Shown: positions 47,833 through 58,023 of the stretch, piece after piece
Layout of the letters: the number at the start of each line of letters is the position of its first letter
How positions within the stretch are numbered: position 1 is the first letter of the stretch
Source: an uncultured Rubripirellula sp.
Lineage (GTDB): Bacteria; Planctomycetota; Planctomycetia; Pirellulales; Pirellulaceae
DNA length: 64,000 nucleotides
Assembly: GCA_938075415.1 (NCBI GenBank)
Contig: CALJHC010000020.1
Span: 62,001 to 126,000 of the forward strand
Direction of reading: 5' to 3'
Position numbers and translations under genes: made by a program
The notes under the pieces: generated by a model
Seen by the model: the letters and a program-made list of their open reading frames with translations, nothing else
What the model was told of the DNA's origin: nothing
Databases searched by the model: none

Positions 47833-49251
47833 TTACCATGTGTATTCGGCACCAAACGTGACACCTTGGACCACTAATGAGTCCCTGAGGAAGTCAGGTT
47901 CACGAATCGCACTGCCGCTGATGAAGTCTCGAGCAGACGGAACATCCAGATTGCCAAAGACGACGTCGTCAGCTGCCAACAGATGATAGGCTGCTTTTGC
48001 GGTCCAAGCCTGATTTAGGCGGTAAACAATCGTGGCCTCAAGTTCACCCATGACCGTACCCTTGCGACGCGTCTCCTCCATGATTAGCGAGCCCGGGGTC
48101 GCAAACTGACTGAGTGAGTTGCCAGTGAGAATGGTTTGGCGTTTGGAGTCATTTTGCATCCAAGCACCTTTGACACCGACACCCAATTTGACGCCTGGCC
48201 TCAGGTTCCACCAAATATCCACACCTGCTTGTGGTCCAAACAAGTTGTTTTTCACTTTGTCGTTGGAAGAGAAGAACCTGGGTAGACTGGCATTGAAGGT
48301 GTTGTTGCTGGTGCCTTGAGCGGAATAGTTCAACTGGCTATCGAATCGGATGTATCGAAGTCCTAACAACCAAGAGGTTTGAAATCGGCCATACCGACCC
48401 AATTGTCGGCGGCGGTAATTCAATTCACCGCTATGAAATTTACTTTGCCCTCGAAGGCCTTGAGAAACCGATTGGTCTGTGTCGTCGAAACCACCATTGG
48501 GATCGGTGCCAAAATTGCTGATAACTGAAAAGAGTGTCGGGCTGCCCGCAGGGTTACCCTGCACTACGACAGTCTGATCCCACTCATTGCCACCCATGTA
48601 GGTTACTTCTACATTCGCACCGGCACCAAAGACGACAGCGGCCGAAAGGCGTAAACCGCTTTTGAGGCTGTCACCGGTTGCTTGGTCTTGACTGCTCAGA
48701 ACGGGTATCCCATTCATGCCTTCAGTGGTGATGACACCATCACTGCCGCCTTGACTGTGGCTTAGGAAGGTCGCTTCAACCGATGCGTCATACCAACGCA
48801 TCGAACTGAGCCCGCCACCTTCGTATGGTCTCATTAATCCGATAGCTTCGGGAAGCGTGATCAAGCGGTTCATGCAGACGCCGCATCCATTACCACTGCA
48901 AAACAGGCAGCCGTTGAACAAACCACCTGCCTCTCCACCGCCAAAGAGTTGGCTCAACAAACCGCCTCCGGTACGACTCTTGCAGCACTCATCCTGACAT
49001 ACTGTCGGCTGCTGAGGTTCGCAGGCAATCGGCTGGTTAGGGAATAGTGGCCCAGCGAAACCGACGGGCATGATTGCTTCGGGGTACAAACTGGGATCGA
49101 AAATGTGCGGTCCCGCGTGATCATCCATGTAGTTGAATTCTGGATGTTGAACCGACTGGCCATTCGCCTCGGAACCCAGAGCAAATGGGCTTAGGGCGAT
49201 GAAAGCGGCAACCCATACAGAGGCTCGGTTTTGATAATTTGATCTTCGCAT
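47833..49251 (-). CDS. BBP7-family outer-membrane beta-barrel protein
   Basis: A 472-aa exported protein from the ATG at 49251, preceded in frame by a GTG. Residues 1-32 form a signal peptide ending ANGQSV. A Cys-rich, Gly-rich stretch (about 75-130, with CQDECCKSR and CLFCSGNGCGVCMNRL) comes before a long region with alternating pattern typical of barrel strands (SGLRLSAAVVFGAGANVEVTY, GVDIWWNLRPGVKLGVGVKG) and ends in GAEYTW, an aromatic C-terminal residue. This fits the BBP7 barrel family that is abundant in planctomycetes. Function is unknown; the eight or so Cys near the N-terminus suggest disulfides or cross-linking in the cell envelope. Confidence 0.86.
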   Translation of the reverse strand: MRRSNYQNRASVWVAAFIALSPFALGSEANGQSVQHPEFNYMDDHAGPHIFDPSLYPEAIMPVGFAGPLFPNQPIACEPQQPTVCQDECCKSRTGGGLLSQLFGGGEAGGLFNGCLFCSGNGCGVCMNRLITLPEAIGLMRPYEGGGLSSMRWYDASVEATFLSHSQGGSDGVITTEGMNGIPVLSSQDQATGDSLKSGLRLSAAVVFGAGANVEVTYMGGNEWDQTVVVQGNPAGSPTLFSVISNFGTDPNGGFDDTDQSVSQGLRGQSKFHSGELNYRRRQLGRYGRFQTSWLLGLRYIRFDSQLNYSAQGTSNNTFNASLPRFFSSNDKVKNNLFGPQAGVDIWWNLRPGVKLGVGVKGAWMQNDSKRQTILTGNSLSQFATPGSLIMEETRRKGTVMGELEATIVYRLNQAWTAKAAYHLLAADDVVFGNLDVPSARDFISGSAIREPDFLRDSLVVQGVTFGAEYTW

Positions 49252-50049
49252 CACGCTTCTCCGCGGCCAATTCGTACGACCGATAGGCTTCCACTTGGAT
49301 GAACACAGCGTGACAGACGCTTTTCTGAGTCATCTGCCTTGGTTGCGAACACTTGGTTGACTCGTTTGCTTGCCATTCAATCTTCGGGCATGCAAATACC
49401 AACCAAACTTTGATCCGGTTGGTGCGAGAGCGGATTTTTCTTGAGAAGAGATGGAAACGCCGCCATAGCGATGCAGACCCCCCCGAGCTAGCAAAACCGC
49501 TTCACATGTTATTATCGGCATAAACCCTTCGGCAGATTGGTTATTCCCATGGAACCGATCAGGAAAACTTTGACGGGCTTTACCCACCGCAAAAGTCTTT
49601 CGCGAATCGTGCAAGTTGTGGATAGGAACGATTTCCCCACCTATTCACGGGTTTGGCTTTGCCGTCGGATTCGTCTCAAATAGGTGTTCAGCCAGTTCAG
49701 TCATCCGATTCGATCATTGCAAATCAGACCGCTTCCAATTCTGAGTCCCCATGATCGTGGGTCCGAATCGGTAAGTCATTCCATCAGAATTCGCCTCACT
49801 GCTCAATTTGCTATCAATCTGCTCAAACGTTCGTCCTGTTTCCTGTTCTCCTGTCCACTCACTCAATTTAAGAGGTGTGTTAACGCGGATCAGGGCATTG
49901 TTTCGCGATTTCGAAATAATGAATTTCAGGTATCCGACTGGCTTTGGATTTTGTCACTGCCTGAATCCGTGGATGTGGAGGTCTTGGTAGACGTTCACGC
50001 AATGAGCCATTCAAGACGATTGACGACTTTGGCCACCCCGGAGGATTGA
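49252..50049. other. Long intergenic region, no gene seen
   Basis: About 800 bases between the BBP7 gene start and the phosphopantetheinyl transferase stop. Several open frames of 90-120 codons exist on both strands (for example 49684-50049 plus) but none looks like a protein: no motif, no plausible start and a composition rich in Ser, Arg and Pro. It should hold the BBP7 promoter. Confidence 0.4.
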
Positions 50050-50841
50050 TCAGTGTGATGGGTTAATCTGGATTTGGTCTTCGAAGTTTTCAGTGAAGAT
50101 TTTTGGCTTTGGCGTGCCTGATTGGTGAGCGACCGCCGCAGAGGCGATGAACCCTGGTCTGGGTTCCAAGCAATGGAAGAACCAATTGAGATTCTGATCG
50201 AGGCCGGTTTCGAGGAATCGAATCGTTGGGTTGGGTGAATCAAGCTTCTCAAAAGCGAAGTGAGAGAGCGGTGTTCGCAAACCTGTCCCGATCGCTTTAA
50301 TAAAAGCTTCTTTCAGGGTCCAGATTTTCAGAAATAAATATTTTCGTTCAATCGGTTCAGAGACGAGGTTGAGTTGTTCAATTTCAGGCGCTGAGAAATA
50401 ACGAGTTGCCAGATCTGGATTTGTCCGTCGATCAAGTCGTTCCACATCAACTCCCACATGTCGATGCTGTAATGTGCCAAGGATGCAAAGCACCAGGCCG
50501 TCCGTGTGGGAGACATTGAAAGGGCGTTTGGCAACCGCGGGTTCAGCGACGAAGGGTTTGCCCTGATTTTCAATTTCAAATTGAATGTCGCGTGGACCAC
50601 ATTCCTTGGTCTGGAGAAGCCACCTTGCCATGCCGCGACCGACGATGTGTTGATGCTGGCTCGTAGCGACTTTAAATTCGTTCGCCCGCTCCTGTTCGGA
50701 ATCATTCAACCATTGAAGACACCACTGCTCCATTTTGGTGGCTTGATCAGATGAGCAGCAAGCATGCCACAAAGCGATGTTGTTGCTGTTCACTTGGTCC
50801 ATCTGTTGCATTTCCGATGGGGCATAAGAATGTGATCGCAT
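50050..50841 (-). CDS. Sfp-type 4'-phosphopantetheinyl transferase
   Basis: Transfers phosphopantetheine from CoA to a carrier-protein serine, activating fatty-acid, polyketide or peptide synthases. The frame starts with a TTG at 50856; I prefer the ATG at 50841 (263 aa). Motifs: FNVSHTDGLVLCILG (substrate-binding His), HVGVDVERLD (metal-binding Asp/Glu), and LKIWTLKEAFIKAIGTGL, the WXXKEA signature. Length and fold match Sfp rather than the shorter AcpS. It is monocistronic here; a FabH-like ketosynthase lies 17 kb away. Confidence 0.92.
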   Translation of the reverse strand: MRSHSYAPSEMQQMDQVNSNNIALWHACCSSDQATKMEQWCLQWLNDSEQERANEFKVATSQHQHIVGRGMARWLLQTKECGPRDIQFEIENQGKPFVAEPAVAKRPFNVSHTDGLVLCILGTLQHRHVGVDVERLDRRTNPDLATRYFSAPEIEQLNLVSEPIERKYLFLKIWTLKEAFIKAIGTGLRTPLSHFAFEKLDSPNPTIRFLETGLDQNLNWFFHCLEPRPGFIASAAVAHQSGTPKPKIFTENFEDQIQINPSH

Positions 50842-51085
50842 GAACCACTCAATCAAAAAATGCTCGTGTCAATTGATAAGCGATCTGGCTTTACTTGGTC
50901 TTGCGAAGGGTTAGCTGACATTCAATGTAGTTCATGCTAGCGCGGTGAGGAGACTCTGGAAAGACCTTGGGGGAGACTCTGAGGATTAACGCATGAAGGA
51001 TTTGTACTTCATGACCACACTTGTTTAAACGCTTCGGGCATTCGACTAAGAAATCACCGATGGGCAGTTGCTGGTCCAGCCATCA

Positions 51086-51116
51086 ACTCTGAATCGGTAT
51101 GATACCGATTCAGAGT
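51086..51116 (-). terminator. Perfect 14-bp hairpin after folC
   Basis: ACTCTGAATCGGTA (51086-51099), loop TGA, TACCGATTCAGAGT (51103-51116) form a perfect stem 24 bases past the folC stop. There is no T-tract on either side, so it may be an atypical terminator or an mRNA 3'-end stabiliser. A protein-binding palindrome is also possible. Confidence 0.6.
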
Positions 51117-51139
51117 GAGATTGAAACGTGTTCGATAAA

Positions 51140-52606
51140 TCAGGGATGTGAGTGAATCCATTGGCGAGTTTCGGCGGCGAGGAAAAAAGATCCGCAGACA
51201 ACGACGGTTCCACCCGTCTCGCTGGCCAATTGCCATGCCTTTTCGCATGCCTCCACGGGATTGTCCGCGATCATCAAGGATTCGCGTTGTTGCGGCGAGG
51301 TTAATCCAATCAGCTGTTCAATGGGGAAGTACCGAGGGTTGTTTTGATATTGAGTGAGGATAAGTCGCAGCGGGACCTCATCTAAGATTTGCAGCATCTT
51401 TCCAGCGGCTTTGTCTTGGCTGGTGCCGAAGACCGCGTAGATGGGCTTGTCGATACAGCGTTGCTTCAGGCACGACACCAGCGCCTCAATGGAATCCTCA
51501 TTGTGTGAGGAGTCAACGATCGAGACCACATGATGGTCATGTTCACGACGTTCCAATCGGGCGGCACATTGAAGATTTGCCAACGCTGGTCTGAGGCCTT
51601 CGTTAAGGAGGTCGCCCTGATTTTGTTTTGGTTGGTCGTTGTCACCTGAGGGATCATGGTGGCGGTGAAAATGATCTTCAGTCAGGAGAGACAAAGCCGC
51701 CGTGGCGATGACGGCGTTTCTCGCTTGATGCTCTCCTTCCATCGCAACTTGAAAGGTCAAGTCATTGGGAAGAGGTGATTTCAAGCCCCTGAATGTGATG
51801 TCAGACCCCCACACCGGCCGCCGTGTCGACGAGTACTGAAATTCAGAACCAAGTTGAAAAAGCTCAGACGAATTAGATTCCGCATGGGAATGGATGACCA
51901 GTTGGGTCTCTAGTTGTTCCACTCCGCTAACAACAGGCACGCCTGGCTTAATGATGCCTGCTTTCTCTTTGGCGATTGAAACCAGGTCATGGCCGAGAAC
52001 GTGCTGGTGGTCCAAACCAATCGAAGTGATGACTGAAACAGAGGGAGAGAGCACATTGGTGCTGTCGAGTCGCCCACCAAGTCCTACCTCCGCAACGATG
52101 AAATCACATCTTTCAATCTCAAAGTGCAAGATTGCCATTGCTGTGGTGAGTTCAAAGAATGTCGAGCTTCCGTGCTCTGGTTCGATGCTTTCGGCTGCTT
52201 CTCGGACACGTTTGACCAATTGTGCAAAAGTGATCTCCGAGCAGGTGCTGTGGTTGACTTGAAATCGTTCTGCCAGGTCGACCAGATGTGGCGATGTGTA
52301 CAGTCCAGTCCGATAGCCAGCCGTGGTCAGTGCTGATGCGATCATCGACGCGACGGACCCCTTCCCCTTGGTTCCCGCTACGTGAATCAGAGGAACGGCA
52401 GCATCCAGTTCCGGATAATCAATGTATTTTGAAAGCCCCAAAGACTTTAACAGCTCTCTCATTCGCTGGAGACGAAAGCGGTATTCCGCTGCGTTGGAGG
52501 ACCCCAGTTTCTCGTAATTGATCCGTCGATAGAGGTACTCCAAAGCCCTCTGATACTCGATGGATCGAGTTGTCGTCGATTTGGAAAGTTTGATCGGCCG
52601 GGTCAC
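51140..52606 (-). CDS. folC: Dihydrofolate/folylpolyglutamate synthase FolC
   Basis: Mur-ligase-type enzyme that adds glutamate to dihydropteroate and to folates, 488 aa, cytoplasmic. The GTG at 52606 is the start. ATP-binding HVAGTKGKGSVASM contains the P-loop (GTKGKGS, residues 78-84); further motifs are TSPHLVDLAERF, EVGLGGRLDSTN, TSIGLDHQHVLG and AKEKAGIIKPGVPVV. The C-terminal domain motif usually reading DGAHNP is DSSHNEDS here, keeping Asp, His and Asn. A hydrophilic insertion (about 310-330, HRHHDPSGDNDQPKQNQGD) is unusual. It is transcribed alone and is followed by a strong hairpin. Confidence 0.95.
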   Translation of the reverse strand: MTRPIKLSKSTTTRSIEYQRALEYLYRRINYEKLGSSNAAEYRFRLQRMRELLKSLGLSKYIDYPELDAAVPLIHVAGTKGKGSVASMIASALTTAGYRTGLYTSPHLVDLAERFQVNHSTCSEITFAQLVKRVREAAESIEPEHGSSTFFELTTAMAILHFEIERCDFIVAEVGLGGRLDSTNVLSPSVSVITSIGLDHQHVLGHDLVSIAKEKAGIIKPGVPVVSGVEQLETQLVIHSHAESNSSELFQLGSEFQYSSTRRPVWGSDITFRGLKSPLPNDLTFQVAMEGEHQARNAVIATAALSLLTEDHFHRHHDPSGDNDQPKQNQGDLLNEGLRPALANLQCAARLERREHDHHVVSIVDSSHNEDSIEALVSCLKQRCIDKPIYAVFGTSQDKAAGKMLQILDEVPLRLILTQYQNNPRYFPIEQLIGLTSPQQRESLMIADNPVEACEKAWQLASETGGTVVVCGSFFLAAETRQWIHSHP

Positions 52607-53405
52607 GGAAACGACTCTGGGAAGGAATAGCTCGATGGAGGCAAGCGAAGGTCACCAAGGTTGCGTAGCACGTTGGCGAGCTACAATCTGACCAGAGTTG
52701 AGATGGTTGGATTGGATTTGCAAGCCCACTAAACCCTAATTGTTAACAAGGACGCTCATACCAGTCGATGGCGTCGTATTATGCGGTTTCCAACGAAAAT
52801 TATTCTCGGCGGATTCTTGCGGTCTCTTTCACCCGTGACGGGTCTTTCGGACTTTCTGTCTTGCAAAGCAAAACGTTGATCAACAATCTGGATTCGGGAT
52901 CGATTTTGCGGCAAACAGGCGTCGATACACTCTGGCGTACCTGCATATCGAGTTCGTTTGGAAGGCCAACGGATCCGATGAATTGTGGATCGATCAACGG
53001 TGATTCGGCTGAATTCGTCAGTCCTTCGGGCATAATGAACTCTTTGACTGACCAGATCGTACCTACGGACCTGCACCGAAGCGTGCCGATTTGGCATAAA
53101 TTGACGCCGGACGGTTGCGAAAAAGACTTTTTGGTTTGGTCGCGGATCGGTTGTTTTTCAAACATCGTGATTTGCTGGAAATCGATTCCATGTTGGTGGT
53201 TGAAGAACGATTCATCAGCGAGGTTACCGATTGGCGCCACTGCGAAGAGGTCTGGCGCGGTCGATTCAAACCACCAAAATGTCGGTTCACTTTCATGATT
53301 TTTTAAAGCGACCGCGGACTAAGATAGTGAGCTGAGTGCCTCATTGTGGGCGGTTCGCTATTTTTGACTTTCAATTATTTATGTTCTTCCAAGGAAGTAG
53401 TGCTC
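52607..53405. other. Intergenic region with several overlapping open frames, possibly degraded gene
   Basis: Stop codons are unusually sparse in several frames: a plus-strand frame of 176 codons (52768-53298), two minus-strand frames above 110 codons, and shorter protein-like pieces, for example TLAYLHIEFVWKANGSDELW (plus, near 52920-52990) and SMLVVEERFISEVTDWRHCE (plus, near 53188-53245). None matches a family I know and no single frame is convincing. It also must contain the ABC operon promoter. Confidence 0.35.
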
Positions 53406-54410
53406 GTGGATACCGATTCAACCGCTCTGGCGGAAAATGAGCCAAACGCAGCGGCTCAGCCAGTTCACAACGACGACGAGAAGTCGGGTGTGATCATCGA
53501 GACTCGTAACCTGAGCAAGATCTACCGAGACTTTTGGGGTCGGAAGAAAGTAAATGCTCTGAAGTCACTGGATATCGAGGTTCGGCAGGGCGAAATTTTC
53601 GGACTTTTGGGTCCCAACGGAAGTGGAAAGTCCACCACAATTAAATTGATTCTGGGGCTTCTGTTTCCTAGTAGTGGTCGAGTGCTGGTGTTCGACAAAG
53701 ACGCCAGCGAAACGAGCAAGAACGAGAGAATCGGCTACCTGCCCGAGGAATCGTACCTCTACAAGTTTTTGACCGCAGAAGAGACGCTGGACTTTTACGG
53801 ACGATTGTTCGACATGTCCGGTGCTGATCGAAAAAAACGAGTTGCGGAGCTGATTCAGCTTGTTGGTCTGGCTGGAGCGAAGCACCGACAACTGAAAGAG
53901 TACAGTAAGGGCATGACCCGGCGAGTCGGTCTTGCACAGGCCTTAATTAACGACCCGGACCTCATCCTTCTGGATGAACCAACCACGGGATTGGACCCCA
54001 TCGGAACACGTGAGATGAAGGACCTGATTTTGGCCCTGAAAGAACGTGGCAAGACCATTCTCTTGTGCAGTCACCAGTTGGCCGATGTTCAGGATGTTTG
54101 CGATCGAGTTGCCATCTTGCATCAAGGTGAGCTGAAAGAACTGGGTCGGGTTTCCGATCTGCTCAAAGTGCAAGATGTCACTGAGGTTCATGCCGAGGGG
54201 CTCAGTGAAGATGCCAAGTCAGAAATCGCAGAGGTGATCAAGCGACATGGCGGCACCCTCAAATCAATTGATAATCCGACGGCGACAATGGAGGATCTTT
54301 TCCTCAACATTGTTCGTGAAAGTGAGGCTCGACCCGGTGCTCGACGAGTCTCCGCTGCCGAGACGCAGGACGCTAGTGATTCCGGACAACAAGAAGAGGC
54401 CGGTCAATGA
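53406..54410 (+). CDS. ABC transporter ATP-binding protein (ABC-2 type export)
   Basis: A 334-aa ATPase starting at GTG 53406, which has AAGGAAG eight bases upstream; the longer frame to 53346 lacks this. Walker A is GPNGSGKST near 70-78, the signature [15 protein letters not shown], Walker [14 protein letters not shown] and the H-loop [15 protein letters not shown]. The N-terminal 30 residues and the last 40 (ending GQQEEAGQ) are polar extensions. It resembles CcmA/GldA/NatA-like subunits driving ABC-2 permeases. It overlaps the permease gene by ATGA at 54407-54410, so both are coupled. Substrate unknown. Confidence 0.93.
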   Translation: MDTDSTALAENEPNAAAQPVHNDDEKSGVIIETRNLSKIYRDFWGRKKVNALKSLDIEVRQGEIFGLLGPNGSGKSTTIKLILGLLFPSSGRVLVFDKDASETSKNERIGYLPEESYLYKFLTAEETLDFYGRLFDMSGADRKKRVAELIQLVGLAGAKHRQLKEYSKGMTRRVGLAQALINDPDLILLDEPTTGLDPIGTREMKDLILALKERGKTILLCSHQLADVQDVCDRVAILHQGELKELGRVSDLLKVQDVTEVHAEGLSEDAKSEIAEVIKRHGGTLKSIDNPTATMEDLFLNIVRESEARPGARRVSAAETQDASDSGQQEEAGQ

Positions 54411-56302
54411 TTTTGCAGCCAGATGACTTCTGGTCTTTTTACGAATGGCTGATGCGGCCCGAAGCTTTCCTGCAGAGTGCTTTTTTGCAGGGAGTCGTTT
54501 TGATTCTGCTCGCCATCGTCATTGGACTTCTCGTTGGTTACGTTTATTCCGCGAATCGGTATGGACCCAGCGAAGGTTTTTACGCCGTTGCGCGTGCCAT
54601 TCGCGACCTCGTGCGTTTTGATTTACCCGGAACATCCACCCGTCGAGTGATTGCTTTGGCCCGATTAGCTTTCAAGGAAGCGATCAGACGCCGAGTTTTA
54701 TTCATTGTTGGCTTGTTTATGGCGGTTTTGTTGTTGGCCGGTTGGTACCTCAATCCGGAAAGCGACGATCCAGCGCGACTTTACATCAGCTTTGTGCTGA
54801 CCGCGACGAATTACTTGATCCTAGCGCTCGCATTGTTCATCAGCGCTTTTTCGCTGCCGGCAGATATCAAGAGCCGAACGATCTACACGATTGTGACAAA
54901 ACCGGTCCGAGCAACTGAAATCGTGTTGGGCCGTATGGTTGGTTTCGTCGCCGTTGGCACCCTGATGCTCGTTCCGATGGGTTTTTTCAGTTACCTCTTT
55001 GTCACTCGCGGACTGCGACACACCCATCAAGAGGTGGTGGAATTAGAAGAGCTTTCTGATGGAACGCTGCGGGGCGAAACTGATGCCATCAGGAACCACA
55101 GCCACTCTTTTGAAATTGCTGCTGACGATCAGGGCGTCGGTCTCACCGATAAGGTCCGGGGCCACCGGCATCTGGTTACTCGAGATGGTGAAGATTTCAA
55201 GATAGGTCCACCCATTGGTGCGCTTCAAGCGCGTGTTCCTTCCTACGGTGAGATTCAATTTTATAATCGCAGCGGTGAAGAAAAGCAGGCTGGTGTTGAT
55301 ATCGGGGCCGAACGAATCGCGACCGGTGGGTACGGTGCGTCGGGGATTGCCCGAGTGATCGGATTAGCCCGCGGTAGCCGAAAAATTGAACACGGTTACG
55401 TGGAGGGGGGAACCCTCGGTGCTGCTGAATTCACCTTCAGCGATGTCACCCCTGATCGCTATTCTGATGGAATTGTCGTCAATTTGTCCTTGCGTGCTTA
55501 CCGCTCTTACAAAGGTGATATTGAATCTAAAATTCGTGGTTCGGTCACGATGAAGCATCCCAGCGAAGAGGTGGAGAGCAATCCGATCACGTTCTTCATT
55601 GAAGAATACGAAATTGATGAACTGGCTTTGCCGCTGACGATCGAAGGTACGGACAACAACGTCACTCGCCAACTCGATGTCTTTGAGGATTTGGTTGATG
55701 AAGAAGGCCGTTTGAACTTGGTCATCCGGTGCCTCGACCGAAGCCAATATTTGGGTGTGACAAAAAGTGGGGTGTTCCTACAGCCCGATTCCAATTCGTT
55801 TGAATGGAATCTGATGAAGGCTTACGCTTCCATATGGCTGCAGATGACAATGGTCATAGCCTTCGGTGTCATGTTCAGCACATTTCTGAGCGGTCCAGTA
55901 GCAATGATATCGACCGCTGCTTGTGTCTTACTTGGATTCTCAGCCGAGCAAATTTACGACACCAGGCACTATATCGACGAGGGAATTGAGCGAGGCGGCG
56001 GGCCGATTGAGTCAGTGATTCGTCTTTTGAAGCAGGACGCGATGACCACCCAGCTCGATGTCGACACACTCGCGGCAAGCGTGATCAAAACGGTTGACGC
56101 CGGAATAATCTACTCGCTCGATGCAGTAGCGACGGCTTTGCCCAACCTACCTAAGATGGTTGCCACGGCGGAGTACGCCGCGAGCGGATTCGATGTCTTT
56201 GGCGCATTGCTTGCTCGTCATGCGGTCGCCACGTTCGGCTATTGTTTCTTAGCTTTCATTATCAGTTATTTCTTCCTGAAATCGCGTGAGATCGCGGCAT
56301 GA
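54407..56302 (+). CDS. ABC-2-type permease with large His-rich periplasmic insertion
   Basis: A 631-aa membrane protein: spans near 20-45, 95-115, 130-150 and 170-195, a long soluble region (about 200-470), then spans near 475-515 and at the C-terminus (about 600-625). The soluble insertion starts with a His cluster: [21 protein letters not shown] and [10 protein letters not shown]. The fragment [20 protein letters not shown] is typical of ABC-2 permeases of the NosY/GldF group. Coupled by ATGA both to the ATPase before it and to the gene after it (56299-56302). Likely the membrane half of an exporter; the His clusters suggest metal or cofactor binding, by inference. Confidence 0.88.
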   Translation: MILQPDDFWSFYEWLMRPEAFLQSAFLQGVVLILLAIVIGLLVGYVYSANRYGPSEGFYAVARAIRDLVRFDLPGTSTRRVIALARLAFKEAIRRRVLFIVGLFMAVLLLAGWYLNPESDDPARLYISFVLTATNYLILALALFISAFSLPADIKSRTIYTIVTKPVRATEIVLGRMVGFVAVGTLMLVPMGFFSYLFVTRGLRHTHQEVVELEELSDGTLRGETDAIRNHSHSFEIAADDQGVGLTDKVRGHRHLVTRDGEDFKIGPPIGALQARVPSYGEIQFYNRSGEEKQAGVDIGAERIATGGYGASGIARVIGLARGSRKIEHGYVEGGTLGAAEFTFSDVTPDRYSDGIVVNLSLRAYRSYKGDIESKIRGSVTMKHPSEEVESNPITFFIEEYEIDELALPLTIEGTDNNVTRQLDVFEDLVDEEGRLNLVIRCLDRSQYLGVTKSGVFLQPDSNSFEWNLMKAYASIWLQMTMVIAFGVMFSTFLSGPVAMISTAACVLLGFSAEQIYDTRHYIDEGIERGGGPIESVIRLLKQDAMTTQLDVDTLAASVIKTVDAGIIYSLDAVATALPNLPKMVATAEYAASGFDVFGALLARHAVATFGYCFLAFIISYFFLKSREIAA

Positions 56303-58023
56303 ATCGTACAACATCCTTCCGTCGCAAGCTCATTTACCTAGCGATCATGATCGCTATGTTGATCCCTCTTTACCTGTTGGGGCAACCAGCCGGTGGAGAT
56401 GGTGATTTGGGTGGTCGACTTTCCGAGATGCGGAACGAATACAACATCGCCGAGAGCGATCTCGGAGAGATCAGTCCTGCGAGTGAAACCATGAAATTGG
56501 CTTCGTTGGGATTGCGTGGTGTTGCGGCGACCCTTCTATGGAACAAGGCTCATGAATACCGCGTGATGCATGAATGGGATCGTTTGAAGGCGACGCTTAA
56601 CAACATTGCCTTGCTTCAACCACACTTTGATAAGGTTTGGGAGCATCAGGCTCACAACCTTGCCTACAACGTTTCGACTGAATTTGATGATTACCGTCAA
56701 CGTTATGAAATGGTTCGTGAAGGGACTGAGTTTCTGACGCGAGGTCTCCGCCAAAACACCAACGCGACGCGACTCGTTTGGTACACCGGTTGGTTTTACG
56801 GAGCCAAAATGGGGATGTCAGATGAGAAAGAGCAGTTTCGACGATTGTTTTCGGAAGATGAAGCGCTCCATGAATCATTGAAGGGCGAGAATATTTCTGT
56901 CGATAGCCCTGAAGCCCTGGGGCCGCTGGGTAAACCTGATAATTGGTTGGTGGGGCGACTTTGGTTGAACCATGGATACGACATGGTGGACAGTGGTGTT
57001 AAGATTCGACGTCAAACGCCGTTGAACTTTTATGAGACCGGACCGAAATGGCGACTCAAGCATGCGGAGTCGATCGAGACCGAGGGGATTCTCGATCAAC
57101 GCGCTCAGAATGCGTGGCAAATGGCATTAGAGGATTGGGAATCCTTCGGTCGCCGAAGCATCCCCACTACTTCGCCCTTCACCATCAAATTGGCCGAACT
57201 CGATGTTCTTAACTCTCAGCGTGATGATAAAATCGAGCGTTTCCGAGAGTTGAACGCCGAGGCATATGACGCCGCAAGGCAAAAGCTGGTGGATATCCTT
57301 CCTGAAGAATTCAAAGCGTTCTACCAGTTGCCTCCCGAGGAACTTACTTACGATCAGAAATCGTTGATGCCCGCGATCCTTGCGGGTCTTATTCCCAACT
57401 TAAAGCCGATTGCTCGCCAGGCGAAGAGCGATGCAGTCAGATTGGAGTCGGTGAATCTGATTGATGAAATCAATGACTTGAATGAGCGAATCATCAAGAC
57501 GAAAGGGTATAGAACTCAGATCAATTATCCTTATTGGGAAGCCTTGGCAACGGCTGAGCAAGAAGAGCGAACGGTTGAGGCAAGACGTTTGATCTATGAA
57601 GCTGAAAAAGCAAATGCTTCAGCGGAACTTGATGAGGCGATTCGCCTCTATCAGGAAGCGTTTGCGATTTGGGAAGACATTTTTGATGACTACCCGTTGC
57701 TGACCTTAGATGATACCGCGGAGGATTTGTTCAACTCAATCCGCCGCTACATGGTTGTGACTGACTCAGAAGAAATTCCGGATAACTTTCCGCTACGCGA
57801 TTTCGCCATGATGATGGGCGAAATGGGCCGTATTGATTCCCAAGACTATCAGAGAATCCGCGAGGAAGCTTTTGAGAAGTTGGATAAAGAAAAATCGGAA
57901 GCACTTCAACCCGAGGCGGTTGAGTCAGATTCCTCAACGACACCTGAACCTGACTCAGAATCAGATACACCGACGGATCAGGTTCAAGACTCCTCAGGCG
58001 ACGAATCGGACAGTCCAGAATGA
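56299..58023 (+). CDS. Third gene of ABC operon: single-span protein with TPR-like helices
   Basis: A 574-aa protein overlapping the permease stop by ATGA. One N-terminal membrane span (about 9-28, LIYLAIMIAMLIPLYLLGQ), no cleavage site. The body is mostly helical, with TPR-like repeats in ALLQPHFDKVWEHQAHNLAY, and a second helical region around residue 440 (ANASAELDEAIRLYQEAFAI). The last 50 residues are an acidic, Ser/Glu/Asp-rich tail. No catalytic motif. It should face the periplasm or outer side, working with the transporter, perhaps as a scaffold. I do not recognise a characterised homologue. Confidence 0.82.
   Translation: MNRTTSFRRKLIYLAIMIAMLIPLYLLGQPAGGDGDLGGRLSEMRNEYNIAESDLGEISPASETMKLASLGLRGVAATLLWNKAHEYRVMHEWDRLKATLNNIALLQPHFDKVWEHQAHNLAYNVSTEFDDYRQRYEMVREGTEFLTRGLRQNTNATRLVWYTGWFYGAKMGMSDEKEQFRRLFSEDEALHESLKGENISVDSPEALGPLGKPDNWLVGRLWLNHGYDMVDSGVKIRRQTPLNFYETGPKWRLKHAESIETEGILDQRAQNAWQMALEDWESFGRRSIPTTSPFTIKLAELDVLNSQRDDKIERFRELNAEAYDAARQKLVDILPEEFKAFYQLPPEELTYDQKSLMPAILAGLIPNLKPIARQAKSDAVRLESVNLIDEINDLNERIIKTKGYRTQINYPYWEALATAEQEERTVEARRLIYEAEKANASAELDEAIRLYQEAFAIWEDIFDDYPLLTLDDTAEDLFNSIRRYMVVTDSEEIPDNFPLRDFAMMMGEMGRIDSQDYQRIREEAFEKLDKEKSEALQPEAVESDSSTTPEPDSESDTPTDQVQDSSGDESDSPE

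Noticed and set aside
49684..50049. 121-codon plus-strand ORF upstream of the BBP7 gene
   Set aside because: No motif, odd amino-acid composition, runs to the very end of a convergent gene; probably chance.
52768..53298. 176-codon plus-strand ORF upstream of the ABC operon
   Set aside because: Composition is not protein-like, no motif, and overlapping frames on both strands are equally open; kept only as an unresolved region.
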